Source: Phoronis australis | Taxonomy: Eukaryota; Phoronida; Phoronidae | DNA length: 64,000 bases | Reading direction: 5' to 3' | Assembly (NCBI GenBank): GCA_002633005.1 | Contig: NMRA01000755.1 | Span: 1-64,000, forward strand | Shown: one piece after another, positions 38,301-52,400 of the stretch | Numbering within the stretch: the stretch's first letter is position 1 | Layout: the number at the start of each line of letters is the position of its first letter | The notes under the pieces: model-generated | Told to the model about the DNA's origin: nothing | What the model saw: the letters and a program-made list of their open reading frames with translations, nothing else | The model's database searches: none | Position numbers and translations under genes: made by a program

Positions 38301-41300
38301 GCTTAAATTCTAATTGTACAGGTAATCTCTATGTGCGTTGATCGATTCCGGAAACCAAAGTAATAACGTATAGATTCTTGCAAACTGTTAATTTGTACGA
38401 AAATCGCAGACGACAAGACACTTTTTCTCGTTACACTTGAAACCGTTGAAAACACAGCTCACGTTGATATTGTTTTACCAATTAATCTAGAGACTGTGGT
38501 GAGTTTTTCGTTTGAGTGGCCAACCAACGTCTCCCCGAGATGAATGGGCTAATTTGCACTGTCGTGGTGAACCATTATATGAATACACAACCTTATCTAC
38601 GTAATGTTCACATAATGACCTGTAAATTATAATCAAATATCAAAGTGAATGGGTAACGGGCGTGCGCCGAGTTGTGGTTCAATACACAACGGCTGTGATT
38701 GCACAGTGCTGCCACTGAGTATTTGCGTTACGTTGTGGTACGAAACTGCAGAGGCACGCCAGAGTACATGTGCCCGGTCTTATGAAGTCACATGGGCTGC
38801 AAGGTATTTAGGCGTTAGAGCACAGACCACAGACGTATTCACCGGCAGAAATGCATGCAGTTTACACTGTAGCAGTCACCACGATGTGGTGCTGGCTGTG
38901 CGCTGTTGGCCACCGATCTCAGTCACCTCAGGTGAGATATTTAGCTTACCTTCTTATGTAACTTTTCTGATTTTGTGTTCAGCAGTATGCGAGATTTTAT
39001 AGCACAGGAAAGCTTCCGCGATGTATTCTCAAACTTCAATTATACACATTTTGGCACACTCAAGATTAGTGCTTTGCGAGCTTTGTTTAAATCAGTTTGT
39101 CGATTCCAAAGTTTGCAGAATGGCATGTACATGCATAGATGTAGACAGAGACGTTCTGTAAAGACGAGTTAACGGGAATTTTATAGTTTCTTCGATTGCA
39201 TAATTGAAATGTTTGATGAGCCGTACGGTAGCATACTATGTAATTGTTTGACTTCTCATACTGGTGAGAATTTATTCCTATTACACAAAACCGATTTTGC
39301 ATAATGGCTGTGTTGAATGGGCTCTGAACCAGTTTAATGTGTTGGCTGCTTGTGCAGGGCAGCGTGGGCTGCAGTCTGACTACGCAATTACGCCTGTGTG
39401 TACCAGAAAACCATAACATCGACTAGAATCAATATTCTGAAGAGTTATCAGTGTGTACTAATGACCAGTGATAGGTCCCTGCTATATTTGTACGTTCAGA
39501 ACTGTGCCGATGGGGAGAAAACACAAACAACTGGAAATGCATCTATCATGTTGAAATGATGATTTCGGGGCCCAGTTGTAGAAAATGTTTAAAATATTTA
39601 TTCTGCCACTTTTTAAGTGTATAGTCAGTGCGACAAGGGCGTTCAGAGGTGACACTGAAACTACCTGGTTCGCATACTGGCTTAGCAATCACATGCGAAG
39701 TCAAATTACAAAGGGTGACAATTCCCAGAAAATTTGTCGACGGTGGAGTCATGTATTTGATGGTGATCGACCGCGGTTAGTCCGGCCTGCGATATTTCAT
39801 GTCCCCAGTAGATTACCCGGCCTTATTCAAATTAAGTGCAAATTGCCATCTGTTGTCGTCAATAAGGCATGGTTTTGCGCGATAATTAAGGAGTTCCCTT
39901 CGGGGGACGTTCAGCTTCCTTAGCGAGGGCGTCTTATTCCCATGTGTTTCTATCTTAGCTAGGATTTGCCTATGGTAGGACCTGAATTGACATGATCGGA
40001 AAACAACCTGTGTGTTAATAAACATTAAGGTTACGCTTTGGATAACCTCCATGAGAGCAAACTAAAATCGTCTCACTGTTTAAATGCGAGAATAAACATG
40101 CCACCACAATGAGGATCGCTTCATGGCTGACATGCAAGAAATGGTTCACACATCTTCTCAGGTCACCAAACATCGTACGTTGTAATTTAGTCGCAGAGAT
40201 TTATTTTACGACATTGGATAAATGGACTCAAGTTTTCCGAAAAAACACAGAGTTGATGGAATTTGAATCCAGTTCCAGGTCCCAACTTCTCATGGATCTA
40301 TAAACTCATCAGTGAAAATTTTACCTTGTGATGCTGGAACCAGCAAGTGTGTAACACGTCCCGCGCATTCCACTTGGGCATTAGGTATATGAGACCAATG
40401 GAGTAACTTTACATAGATATACTCAGATCAACCGGGCGCTACTGATGGGTGTAAGCCAACTGTCTTCAAGTACACGCAAAACATATAAGTGAGCCTCGTA
40501 CCAGCGAAATATTCGTATCATTAAGGAAATATACAACCATTTATTCAAACTTTTCAGTATTATCTACTTAAGTGCTTTAACTACCAACGCAAAAAAGGTG
40601 AAATAAGTATTGACAAGAATTAATTAACTCTCTCAAAGAAGTGTCATTAATGAGCGGACTATTTGTTTTTGGTGACCCCCGACAAATCGCCTATGCGTTA
40701 ACCTCGGTCCAATCAAAGTTCCGTACTCGATCCAGCTTTGCCTGCTATATGTATGTTCCTCTGGCTTACAGAAAAGTGTCAGGTGTCTATGTTCGGTGTG
40801 GGCACATGGACTTGAATTGAAACTCTTAAATATTTGTCGGTCATATATGGACATTTAATTAGTGGAAAGGAACCTGTCGAACACCGTGCACATTGGTTTA
40901 TATCGCAAAATTGTGAGCAGGCCCCAGTTGCATATAAGTTATGCGTCGTATGGCAACAGTACGTCGTATTATCACGCGTCAGGTTGTTGGTGTTGAACAA
41001 TGCATCTGACGTCATGCAGCAATCAAACTTATCCAGTGGATAATTTTGAACTTTTATGCAACCATGCCTGTTGTTTAAAATCGAGCTCAGTACTGGGAAT
41101 ATAACTTACCGACGCTCGTTGGGACCACACCCAGAAGATTTGTTTTTCCAAATTAAGTATAACGTCTCTGAAAGAAACTGTCCAGACAGAACATATGCGT
41201 TGCAACAAAACGAGCAGAGACCGTCACCTCATCTTGAACTGATTAAGAAAGGATATTACCCGCCTAACATTAGATTTCTATACCCTAGAGGCCGACCTAT

Positions 41301-41790
41301 GGGTTTGGATGTCATCAGGGTCTGAGTGCTCAAACCTGAACTACCGTAAAACTTTTAATAGAAACCGGTTTCTATTTGAAGCCTCCCTCTTATATAAGCT
41401 GGGCTTTAAGTACGCTGAAATTAAAGAAGACGGGTTCCCGGTACGTATGGGTTCCCGGTATGTATTGCCATATACATGTACAATCTATTGTTAGAAGTCT
41501 GGACCACGTCTGAAGTTAATAAACGCACCGGCTTCTATTAGAGACTTTATGGTATATATACCGTTTCCACAAAATATTTAGCCACAGGTCCTTCGCATAT
41601 ATCCTAAAATTTGCACTTATGTTTTTCTCATTTCGGGTTGGTTGCTTGAAAGTCAGACCATGTAGTTTCGTCTTTAAATTTCGAATTGACCATTACTCAT
41701 CACCCAGACATACCTAGTGAAGGAGATCTTAGTAGGAAACGAATATTACAAGATTTCACTACATTTAGAAAACTGATAACATTTCTTGTC
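35310..41790. other. 6.5 kb without a supported gene
   Basis: Frames of 80-120 codons occur (35698-36003, 38649-39002, 39585-39923). The one at 38649 ends at a good CAG|GTGAGA donor (38932), but it has no signal peptide and its phase does not join the metalloprotease exon at 42854. The missing 5' exons of the metalloprotease may lie here. Confidence 0.4.
41056..41325 (+). CDS. Unassigned 89-codon ORF
   Basis: ATG-to-stop frame with mixed composition (segments STGNITYRRSLGPHPEDLFF and YPRGRPMGLDVIRV). I see no domain, splice partner or promoter. It may be random or transposon-derived. Confidence 0.12.
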   Translation: MQPCLLFKIELSTGNITYRRSLGPHPEDLFFQIKYNVSERNCPDRTYALQQNEQRPSPHLELIKKGYYPPNIRFLYPRGRPMGLDVIRV

Positions 41791-42042
41791 TTGCAGACAT
41801 TTGGCAAATTATTTCTGCATCTTGGCTTTTTGTCCAACCCCCACGGCCTCCGGTTGTCACCAAAATTCGTCTCCAGAAAGTTACAGTTAGAGCCTCCACG
41901 TGGCTCCAGCTATTTTTTGTTTAAGAGACATTGTCTACGTGAAAATGGATTTTCTGCGATCTGTCTTAGTGCGGAATTAAACTTACAACCCCAAAGCCAC
42001 GGTCCGCTAACGCTCTGCCGGCTGGCGGAGCTACGTCCCACT
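41790..42042 (-). mobile_element. tRNA-derived SINE
   Basis: On the minus strand, GTAGCTCCGCCAGCCGGCAG (A-box region, 42034-42011) is followed by GGTTGTAAGTTTAATTCC (B box, 41990-41973), the spacing of a tRNA head. An unrelated body follows downstream. The 120-codon plus-strand frame here is antisense. Confidence 0.65.
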
Positions 42043-42853
42043 CAATAAATGACAATATGTTAAGTGAATTTCTAGCTGGTAAAGTCACCGCCCTTAATTT
42101 CTGCAGTTGCCTTGACATGGACCACAATTAAAAAAGACCACAAGAGCACAACACCTTTTGTTGTACAATAACTCTGGCCAAACCAAATAACTTCAAAATG
42201 TCTATCCCATTCAACAGTTAAATCAAAAATATGCATTTCGGCAGTAAAACCTATTGTTCTTTTCATAGCACACCCCCAGATCACTCAACTGTCCACCCAA
42301 GGAAGTATGGATACCGTGTACTTCAATTATGAAGTCTATTCACTAAAAATAATTAACGATTAGGCTTTACAGCTAAGGGGCAACTTTGTTTTTACACGCA
42401 CCTTTCGCAACTAGGTCAGGTTCAACCGAGTCATAACACCGAGGCCACGTGTCTGGAGCGGAAAGGAATCCACGAAGTTAGACCACAAAAACTTCGCATT
42501 CTCTACTAGAGCTTTTGACTGAAATCATTGATGCAGAAGAAAATTTCCGTCAAAACGTGGTCGTTCAAAGCGGTAATAACGAATATGCGTCTATTTCACA
42601 GATTGAACCTCTTTTAGATACATGTATCAATCAGCATCCGCACCGGCCACTTAACAATAAATAACTTGGATCGATAACATCGGAAACGCGAATGTTTCTT
42701 TCATTATTTATTATTTCTATTCCGCTGTTGTGACTGCTCTCGCCCATAATTACATTTTCCAGGATCTGCTCGCACAAAATTCAAAGTAAAGTTTTGAAAT
42801 AACACAGTGCCCTGAACTCCCATGCTTATTTTCTCTTAACATTCGCTTTACAG

Positions 42854-45800
42854 GAACTGCTCGAAAGAAACGCAAACCGAAGTGCCATATTTGGACGAGC
42901 CTTATCGTTTGACTGTAAGTATGTCACTCGCTGTACCTTAATTAATCCGTCGTTGCAGCTAACGCAAGCTGGTTTAGACCCCCAGAAAAGTTATATCTCT
43001 TTACATAATTTCAAAATAATCTATCATTTGACGAACGGCTTAAACGAAGTTATAATTAGCACTATTACAATAAGTTATGTAATGGGTTCTCGTTTAAACG
43101 TCTGTGGCGATGGCATATCATCATGTATTGAGTTTCGTAGACGCAAGAATCTCGCGAAGGAAAATTAGTTCGATCACGTGCTTGACGCTTGAAATACACG
43201 GCGACATCTGTGAAATACTTCGTGATCTTAAATGTTTGCGAGTTTCTCACGTCTGCGGAACGCACGCCGGGGCTTTACTGAACGGCGCATAAGCCATACT
43301 GCCCAGCCGGCATCCCGGTTCGTTAATAGCAGCACTAATCTATAACATCTGGGGGGGTTATCTTTTGATGTCCAGGTGAGAAAATATATGAGCTTCATTA
43401 ATAGATGAAAAAATGCAACTTCATCGTCGCATGAATCGCGGCATTAGGGTTTATGGAAATATTGGGAGTCCATCGTATCGCTGAGGTCTGAAGTCAAAGT
43501 TTCGATTTAGCCCCGTGTTCACACGTAAACTGCCGGAAACACGTGCAATGAGACATTCATCTAATTTACTGGCGCTACCTGGTTGACATTGCCACTCCGT
43601 TTATAGCCAAGCACTTCCACGAGGGCGGAGCTTTTTCGGGAATCGCGATGGGCCCCATTTTGTGACTGTGGTTCGAGGAATGCGGACAAAAATTCCGTGT
43701 TTCGGGAATGGAGACTTATTAGGACTGGGATTCATACTAATTTGACACCGGGTATCTGGATAAAAGCAAAATAAAAAACCTGGGAACCAGAAATGGGACC
43801 CCCTTCCTTCCTTCTTTTACGAGCGCTGGTTTTAAACTATAACCAAGTTTCTAAGGAAGCAAAGAAGCCTCCCAGACTTTGTTAGTTAGTGTTACCATGC
43901 TGCTAGTTGTCTCCTGTGCCTTTCTCTCTGATTCCTTAAGCATGTAGGCCTACTCGCCCAAGGCTCAAATTTAGTCTCCGATGCCCTTTTCGAAAACTGT
44001 TTACTTAAGATTCTAGCTCTAGTCAGATATTTTTCTATTGCCGGACAGAAGAGGAAACTAATATAGGAGAGTAGGTCCACAATGCAATGTTCCGTGGCTG
44101 CAGGAGCCTCAATGAGCTCAGTGCACGGGTTACCACCTTTTAACCTGGTAGTCAAGACACTTCATCTGTGGCCAATTTATCCATGACTCTTTCTGACATC
44201 TTAATTTTGCTAAATATAAAAACTTTCAAAATCTCACAATCCGTAAAATGACAAATTGAAAATAAATATCCTTGCCGGTCCACTAGCTCGTAAAACATGA
44301 CCTCGACACGTGTGATAGTACGTATGCAGTCTGGCTGTTCACCGAACTTGCACCCGCGTGTAACTCAAACGTCATTTCCAGGTCAGAATCAGCGACGGCG
44401 TCTTAGGTGTCTAAATACAAGCAAAAAGCACCAAGGCATCATGTACCGTGTGCTAAATACCTGAGACTTCCAGGAATGNTTTACGAACGCTGGTTTTAAA
44501 CTATAACCAAGTTTCTAAGGAAGCAAAGAAGCCTCCCAGACTTTGTTAGTTAGTGTTACCATGCTGCTAGTTATCTCTTGTGCCATTCTCTCTGATTCCT
44601 TTAGCATGTAGGCCTACTCGCCCAAAGGCTCAAATTTAGTCTCCGATGCCCTTTTCGAAAACTGGTTACTTAAGATTCTAGGTCTAGTCAGATATTTTTC
44701 TATTGCCGGACAGAAGAGGAAACTAATATAGGAGAGTAGGTCCACAATGCAATGTTCCGTGGTTGCAGGAGCCTCAATGAGCTCAGTGCACGGGTTACCA
44801 CCTTTTAACCTGGTAGTCAAGACACTTCATCTGTGGCCAATTTATCCATGACTCTTTCTGACATCTTAATTTTGCTAAATATAAAAACTTTCAAAATCTC
44901 ACAATCCGTAAAATGACAAATTGAAAATAAATATCCTTGCCGGTCCACTAGCTCGTAAAACATGACCTCGACACGTGTGATAGTACGTATGCAGTCTGGC
45001 TGTTCACCGAACTTGCACCCGCGTGTAACTCAAACGTCATTTCCACGTCAGAATCAGCGACGGCGTCTTAGGTGTCTAAATACAAGCAAAAAGCACCAAG
45101 GCATCATGTACCGTGTGCTAAATACCTGAGACTTCCAGGAATGGGGATGAAAGTTTTTGGTTAAAAACAATATTGTCCAACAAAAATACTTGGGGATTCC
45201 ATATGGAAGGGAGTGACTCCATCCGAAGGCAGTAGAGCTTTGTCCAATCTGGAAACGTAGCAACTGAGACAAATTATGACGCACGCGCTACTTGAGACAG
45301 AAGTTGATATCTGTTATAAATTCTATTTTTAATTATTACCTTGAAAACTGCCATGGTATTAACTGTAACGATTGAGCACTGATTGTTTTTATTTTTTCTT
45401 TTAGGGGACTTCAGAGAAGGTGAAGGTAAACTTGGCGTTACTTCTTGGAAAGCTAATGTGACCACGTGTTTTGCTTGTAGTACATGACGGTATCTCAGAA
45501 AGTCTTGCGTGACCTTGCGTTTTCATGAGGTTCTCGCTGCGTCTGCGGAACGCGGCGCCAGGTCTTTTCTAGGTCTGCTAATTCAGTTACACTAGACCAT
45601 CTCTACCCCGTGGCCCGTATACTGCGAAGGGTATTGGTTCCGAAAAGAAAAGAATAGTCCCAATTTCAATTTGGTTATCTTAAAGCTTTGTAATGAAAAT
45701 CCACCTTCCAAGAGGAGCCCTCGTTCCTACCTGTCCGAAACCTGGATTTCACAAATAGCAAGTAAAGCTGCTGCGTGACTAGTAAGAAATATTTCATTAA

Positions 45801-48800
45801 AATAAAGTATATAAATTGTTTTTTGCATAAACTGCAGGGTTAAGTATAGATAAAGTCGGGATGAAAGCTGTGCCTCGTTTTTTTTCAGAGCCGCCTATGA
45901 AAGAAACAATAGATATTCGGTATGCGAAAGAAGTCACAGAAACTATCAGTATTGTTTTTAAAGCATTCAACAAGAAATGGAACATTTCAGCTAGAAAAAA
46001 CGACATGCTATTGAGTGACAAATTGTCGTTTGAGTTTCGAACTATTGACGGCCAGGTGCTACACAGATCTCACGGACCTCGAGATTGCTTCTATATTGGA
46101 ACAGCCGATGCCAGTCAACACGAGGCCGGCTTGGCTGCTGTCACCACGTGCAATGGCGTTATGGTAAGATTTCATGATCAGAGCTCAAGTTATTTTGATT
46201 GAAGATGTTTGTGTAATTCAACGCAATAGACTCACTCTCAGTTGAACTGTCTTTTTTATTGGCGGAAGAATCAGAATGCATGACTGGTATACTTTTCAAG
46301 ACTCTTGAGTTGCATATCCGTCCAGCACCGATATTTGCTAATTTATTGGTGTCAAAACTACACCTCGAAACACGAATACAATACAATGATGAATAACATA
46401 TGAAATAGTGATTTGTACATTTGCATGCGAAGAATCAGGACAAATGTTTGACACGCGCGTTATATTGTAGGTAAACACCTTAGGGGTTTGACAGTGGTGC
46501 TTTTGACGGAGATAGTCTTGATTGAGGTCATTCCAGGGAAATCTACTTCAAAACAACACTTCCCTTCATGTTCGAGTATTTATACAACCATTTAAAATGA
46601 CTGTTGGAAAACCAATGTCCCCATGAACACTTTAGACGCTTGTTCACGACGTAACATCTCGCCAATCACTCGTAACCTGAAGTGGTGAGGTGCAGACGTG
46701 GTGAAAAGGGATAGAACTATTTTATACGCCATTAAAGAGTCCTCATGACCACTCTTGCTGTTTGACTGTAAGGGCCATATAGGCACTCAACGCTCTTTGG
46801 CCACTGCTAAGAGTCTCATGGTTAGACCACCGAAATTACTAAAACCACTTCCAAAATGTCCGTGATGAATGAGCAAATCTGGAGATTTGAAAAAGCACAT
46901 AATTTCATATGTCTACAAAGTCTGCTCTCAAGCAGGGTCCATGTGCCAGACTTTATTAACTGATTTATGAAGAGGTCTTGACTTCGACAATACTTATCGA
47001 GCCACTCAAACAGAATTACGTAACTGAGAGGACCCTCGGGGATCGCGGGAATAGTGCTCTCACCGAAGGCTTGGATCACGTAGAGATGGTGTCCGTTTTC
47101 GAGCTTTGAAAAATGCCACACTACCCGACTTGTGGTGCCACCCTGCCATACGGGTTTGTGTAAATCGTAACAACGACAATTATTTCCGACGCCAGGGAAC
47201 TTTGTGCTCGAATATACATGTAACTCAGTTGCCCCATTGAGACAATGTGTCTTAAAGTCGCTGTCAACAATGTTCTTGTGTTAAAAAACATCAATTCTTT
47301 TCATGCGCATTTGCTCTTCCAGAGCAACGCCATCAGCTGTGCGATGTTTCTATTCGTTAGTCGAATCAAGAGATCGGTTACAACAAATCGTCTGGAATTG
47401 CGGTGTCGGTTAGCCTGTGGCCATACTGCTTTGGATGCGCGCACCCAGCCTAAAAATGGGGGCTCGCGTTCTTGAGAATGCACTTTTTACTAAGATTCAC
47501 GGTGTACGTTCACAGCTATGAATTGTGCATTCGCCAAATTTTGGTAGTTTCTGCCTTTTTAGGGGATTTTTGTCTCGTTTTCTGCTTTTTCAGACCTTTC
47601 TGCTCACTCCGCCAAATGGGGAGGCTCAGTCGTTCGAACCCCCCGAGCCCACCCTGGGTGCGCGCATGCTTTGTTACGTTATCGGGCTTCGTCTGAAGTA
47701 ATAAAAACCTCTCAGTTCTTCTCAAGCATAGAGTTTCAAGTATTCTAGGCCTTCTGCATCAAACTATCTTTGATTTATGCGACTCGTATTTCTCCCTACT
47801 GAGATTAAAATTGACTTCCAGGCTTGAGAAGAACTGTGCTGACGTCATTGCTTCAGGCCATGTCCATGAAGTTGCTTTTCGCGGCGACTAGTGAATTTCC
47901 ACCTCCAAGGCAGGATCGTGACGTCAGAGGAATTTCGAACGGTTTATTTGTAACCAATTTCAATTTAAGCTTAGGATAATAACCTGGTGGCGATTCAATG
48001 TAAGAAAGTTTATATTTTGATAACAAGAACATCGTATACGAGGGCTTAAGTGTCCAGGAACGCGTCCAAACTTGTAAGATCTACATGTACAGGTTTGAAT
48101 GTGCGTTACTCATCCACTTATAGCATAATGCAAAACAAAAATAAACCAATTTCTCACTACTTTATGTGGCGTCCCCATCTCGTAGAAGTCTCCGAGATGG
48201 GAACCTTACGTAATCATTTATATAAATTAAGTTCCGAAATTGACTTCAGTAATTTTGTTTTGCGTCTACAGGTTTGGTTTCAGGTCTACTGTGTGTTCGT
48301 AATACAGTTTCTACGGGTTTCAAATTAATATATCTGGTCACCATTCGGAATGGCTTATGCCGGTTAATTTTTCTCTACTGTAGAGGGCTCTCATCATTAC
48401 CAATCTCAATGATTACGTCATCATTCCAACTTCAGGCAGTTTGACCCGACGCAGGTTGCAACGTGACCTTAAAGAGAAATACATGATACAAGTAGCAAAT
48501 TTAACAGAGTTCGGTAAGTGTTGCAACACTCCTTGTCATTCTTAATTTCCACCTCTGTTTTTTTCTTGTACACTAGTTTGAGACTTAACCGTTGCAGCAA
48601 CTGCAAAACCTATTTTCCGTTTTTTATTGAGGTTAATGAGTGTGTTACTTTTTAATCAAACTACTTTATCTGTTTATGTGGAAAACAATTAAAATGGTAG
48701 GTTCTGAAAAATGAGTCATCATCATATATCATGCCCAGTCCATTAAAACCCGTGTCATGCGAATGTCGTATGCGAATGGGTTGAAATCTGTCAATGTATA

Positions 48801-49373
48801 CATGTATGTACAAGTGCATTCCTAAAAGTTGCTTTATGTTAAACTTGTAGGATAGATCTACTTATTCCAATGCGTAGCTACCCGTCAGTTTAGGGATTCG
48901 TATTCTTGAACAATGCTTCGTTCTTTACAGAAACATATCTTAAAGAAAGGGGTTTTAGAAGCTCAAACACAAGTGTTCCCCGCCGTTTTAGGCGCGATGA
49001 GTTCGCAGACGTTGTTCTAGCGCCTCTGCCGCCACCTACCGGTCGAGCTGTGTACGTAGAAGTTGGCGCAATCTTCGATCAGGTACACTGTATATAATAA
49101 GCTGCGCTGTTCCATGGTAAGGTAGCACATTTCCTAACAGCACTCATATGTTTTGATACACGCTTTCTATGGTATCAAAAGGAATGATTTACATACAGTT
49201 AGACTGAAATATACTCCAAAAACGGCTCCGGCGTGAGTGGTCTGTTTGTCATGAAACATCTCGGGTAAAGTACTCGCGCGTTCCTTTCAGGATGCCTTGA
49301 TTACATGGCGTAAAAGCAACCTGTGAACTTGGAAAGCTCATTTGCTGAAAATCTTCTCCGTGTACCTGGATTT

Positions 49374-49417
<44 letters not shown>

Positions 49418-52400
49418 ACATTAATCTTGGAATAGTATCAAAACTGCATTTCGCCCGCTCAATGACACTATAAAGACCTTTTGTGTAAATACGGGACTTG
49501 CTGCACTGCTATCTTTCCTGAAAAGGATCAACACAACAATTTTAAAACTCCATGCACAAAACCATAATTTTGGTATGTTACCTGGGGTTAGTCGGAGTCT
49601 TATATCCACTGGATGCCTTTGTTACCAAGGTCACATTTCCGGTTACCACATTACGAAGCCTCTAGTTGTCTCCCAAGATGTACCCCGTGAATAGATTTTT
49701 ATGGTATTTGATTTCTTAACATTCTTTTCCAGTATTACATTCAAGATTTTAAGAATATGATGTCAACCAAAAAGGATGATATTTACATTCATGCTGCGGA
49801 GGTGTTTAATTTTGTAAGTATGCTCGGTTTTTATTTTGCAAATAGGGCTAGAAAAAACAGAAAGGGCTGTGAATGAAATTTCTTAACACGTGCCATTAAA
49901 CTTTTGGAAATTCAACATTAAATTACGCATGCATGTGGTGTTGGAGCTTCATCACCATGCTTTTGAAGTGTCTTATTGACAAAGTTGTGTTGTTGCTCCA
50001 AATAAGCAACATATAAGGATATGCTATCTACGCCTCTGGGGACACATCGTAAGCAGTGTTCGAGCTTCACCTAATAAATGTTCTGGCCCGCCTGGCCAGT
50101 TACTTTAACTGAATATGAGACCACATCCATATAGGGCCTAGGTGTTAAAGTTTAGTGGCCAGGCCGCAAATCCGCTGGCCCCGGGCCAACGTTCATATAT
50201 ATGTTTCGAACGCTGATCGTAAGCACGGGTACAGGTATGCCTGGACAAATTTAACGTCTCAATCTGACTACACGGCGACTCATGCTGAATTTTCCGTAGC
50301 TGAAGTGAAATAACTTGTATAACTCGTCATGCAAGTTGATCAATACTATATACATGTACAGGTACATGTAAGTAATCAATTGAATATGGTATTCAAGAAC
50401 TTATAAGTCTCAAGATTTGCCTGTAAAAACTTAGATGTCGTACAGGCACTTTGTATGGTACCATGTCGAATCACTGATTGTGTGAATAATTTTATGACAA
50501 ACTGACACGGAGCGTGGTCCTTTTCTAGGCTCAACTTTGGTTCATTCACCCCACCTTCGGTTTCCAAGTATGGCTCACGTTGAGAACAGTTGTTTTCGTG
50601 GAAGATGACATTGTTGGTGGACTGGACCATAAAAATGTGGTAAGAAAATGAATTTGAATAAATAACCTCCAAATACATCCATTCATATTAAAGAGGCATG
50701 GAACGCGAAAGGGCGACACTTCGCGTTTAGTCTTCCTAACACTCAGAGACAGGGCACTGATCAAGCCCGGCGAGTTCATTAATATAGGCGGATATTTCAT
50801 ACTCAGAATGCCGTGTGCAATATAGTGGCATTTGTTTACCCGCGAACATGACCAAGAATCCCCAGTTTGTAAATGCTGGAGATACAACTAGGAAAGGAAG
50901 CGGTTTAAGAATCCATCCAGATACAGCCAAATGGCGATTGTGTGGGTTGGTGAAAAGTGACCCTGCGAATATTTTTCATCATTGTGGTTGCAGTGTTACG
51001 GCACGTAGGCAAGTACATGTAATGCTTTAGAATTCAAATATGGTTGCCTACTGACAGAATTACCTTAAAACCCCAGAGGCAACATTAAAACGAATGCATT
51101 CTAAATAGTGACAATTTCCGCAAAATCGACTGAAGAAGTTAGAACGACGACAACGGTGCTAGTGACACCAACGTTCGGATATCGACATCGATGACGACCC
51201 TGAAGCCTTTGACGCCAATGCCGAACGTGATGCCACCGCAAACTACAACACCACTGCTGTCCTCGCACCGCCCACCCTGTCGATAACGCCAAAGCCAGTG
51301 ACAAAATTGACGACGCCAACGAGCTGACAAAATCCTGGCCCCAAGAACGGAAGTTGGCACAGACGAAAACGACCACGTAGGCGCCACCGGCACCTCGATG
51401 CCACTGCTGATTACGCTATGGTCAACAATGATGCCGTCACCAACGACGACGATGACGACTTAAGCCGTCATACAACATACGCTGAAAGCAGCGGTAGATT
51501 ATGAGGTTCTAAAATGTTCTTGTAATTATAATGTCTACGACGATGGGGACGAATGCCGTAATGACAAGAAATGTGGCAACGGTGACTGCAAAAGTAACGG
51601 AAGTCAACCGACAAAACAATGAAAAATGACCAGACATTGAAAGGGCAGGCGACGGAAAGCCTCAGATAGCTCGAGAAAGGAAAACCATTGCAAGAAACGT
51701 GTGTAGCATTTATAACCATTGAAGAGGTCCACCAGGAAACCGAACTGCAAAAAAGATGTATTGAAGAACTATGGTTTTATATTTCCGTAATCTAAAGGCA
51801 TATAAAAATTAATTGAGTCGAAAGCTGGTTGCACAGAGATCGGTAGATTGGTGTATCCATTGTTCACGTGACATAATAAAGATAGTGAAAAGCATTCCGC
51901 GGTAACCGGCAGATGTACAGTGTACGCCCAAGGTACGATATCCATTCGATCTGTATCGTTGTGTCCGACAACGGTGCAACAAAGGAAACAACGATAGCGT
52001 CCCATAAGAAATAACCATGCGACGCGCATACGCCCCTCTCATGGATGTTGGAAGTTAAACAATGCCTTGCGAGCTCCACACCAGGTCATTTGGCATGGTC
52101 TGGTTATCGGACATAACTTAAGGATTTATCGTGCAAATTAGAATAAACGTATTGAGCCCATGTATTCGCATCCTCTAAGACTACTGGTTCATGCTCTAGA
52201 AATGTCTCATGACCAGTGTCATCAGTAAATTTCAAGTAACACGATCGAGAAGGGCGAGTCCTAGCGGGGAAAACCATACCACAGTGGTGATAGCTCTTGA
52301 CGAGATTTCTTAAGACATCAAATTTCTGTCATATACGTAAAAGAGTATATGGAGTTATTTGTCCGTACAGTAAAGACTGAAACTGCTAGAGACAGCGCCA

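Noticed and set aside
38649-39002. 117-codon plus-strand ORF ending at a GTGAGA donor, considered as the first metalloprotease exon
   Set aside because: No signal peptide, and its phase-1 end leads to a stop when joined to the exon at 42854.
41686-42048. 120-codon plus-strand ORF, superficially like an M12B propeptide fragment
   Set aside because: It overlaps a tRNA-derived SINE on the minus strand with clear A and B boxes.
51101-51393. Overlapping minus-strand ORFs of 84-91 codons
   Set aside because: Low-complexity triplet-rich DNA; no domain or splice sites.
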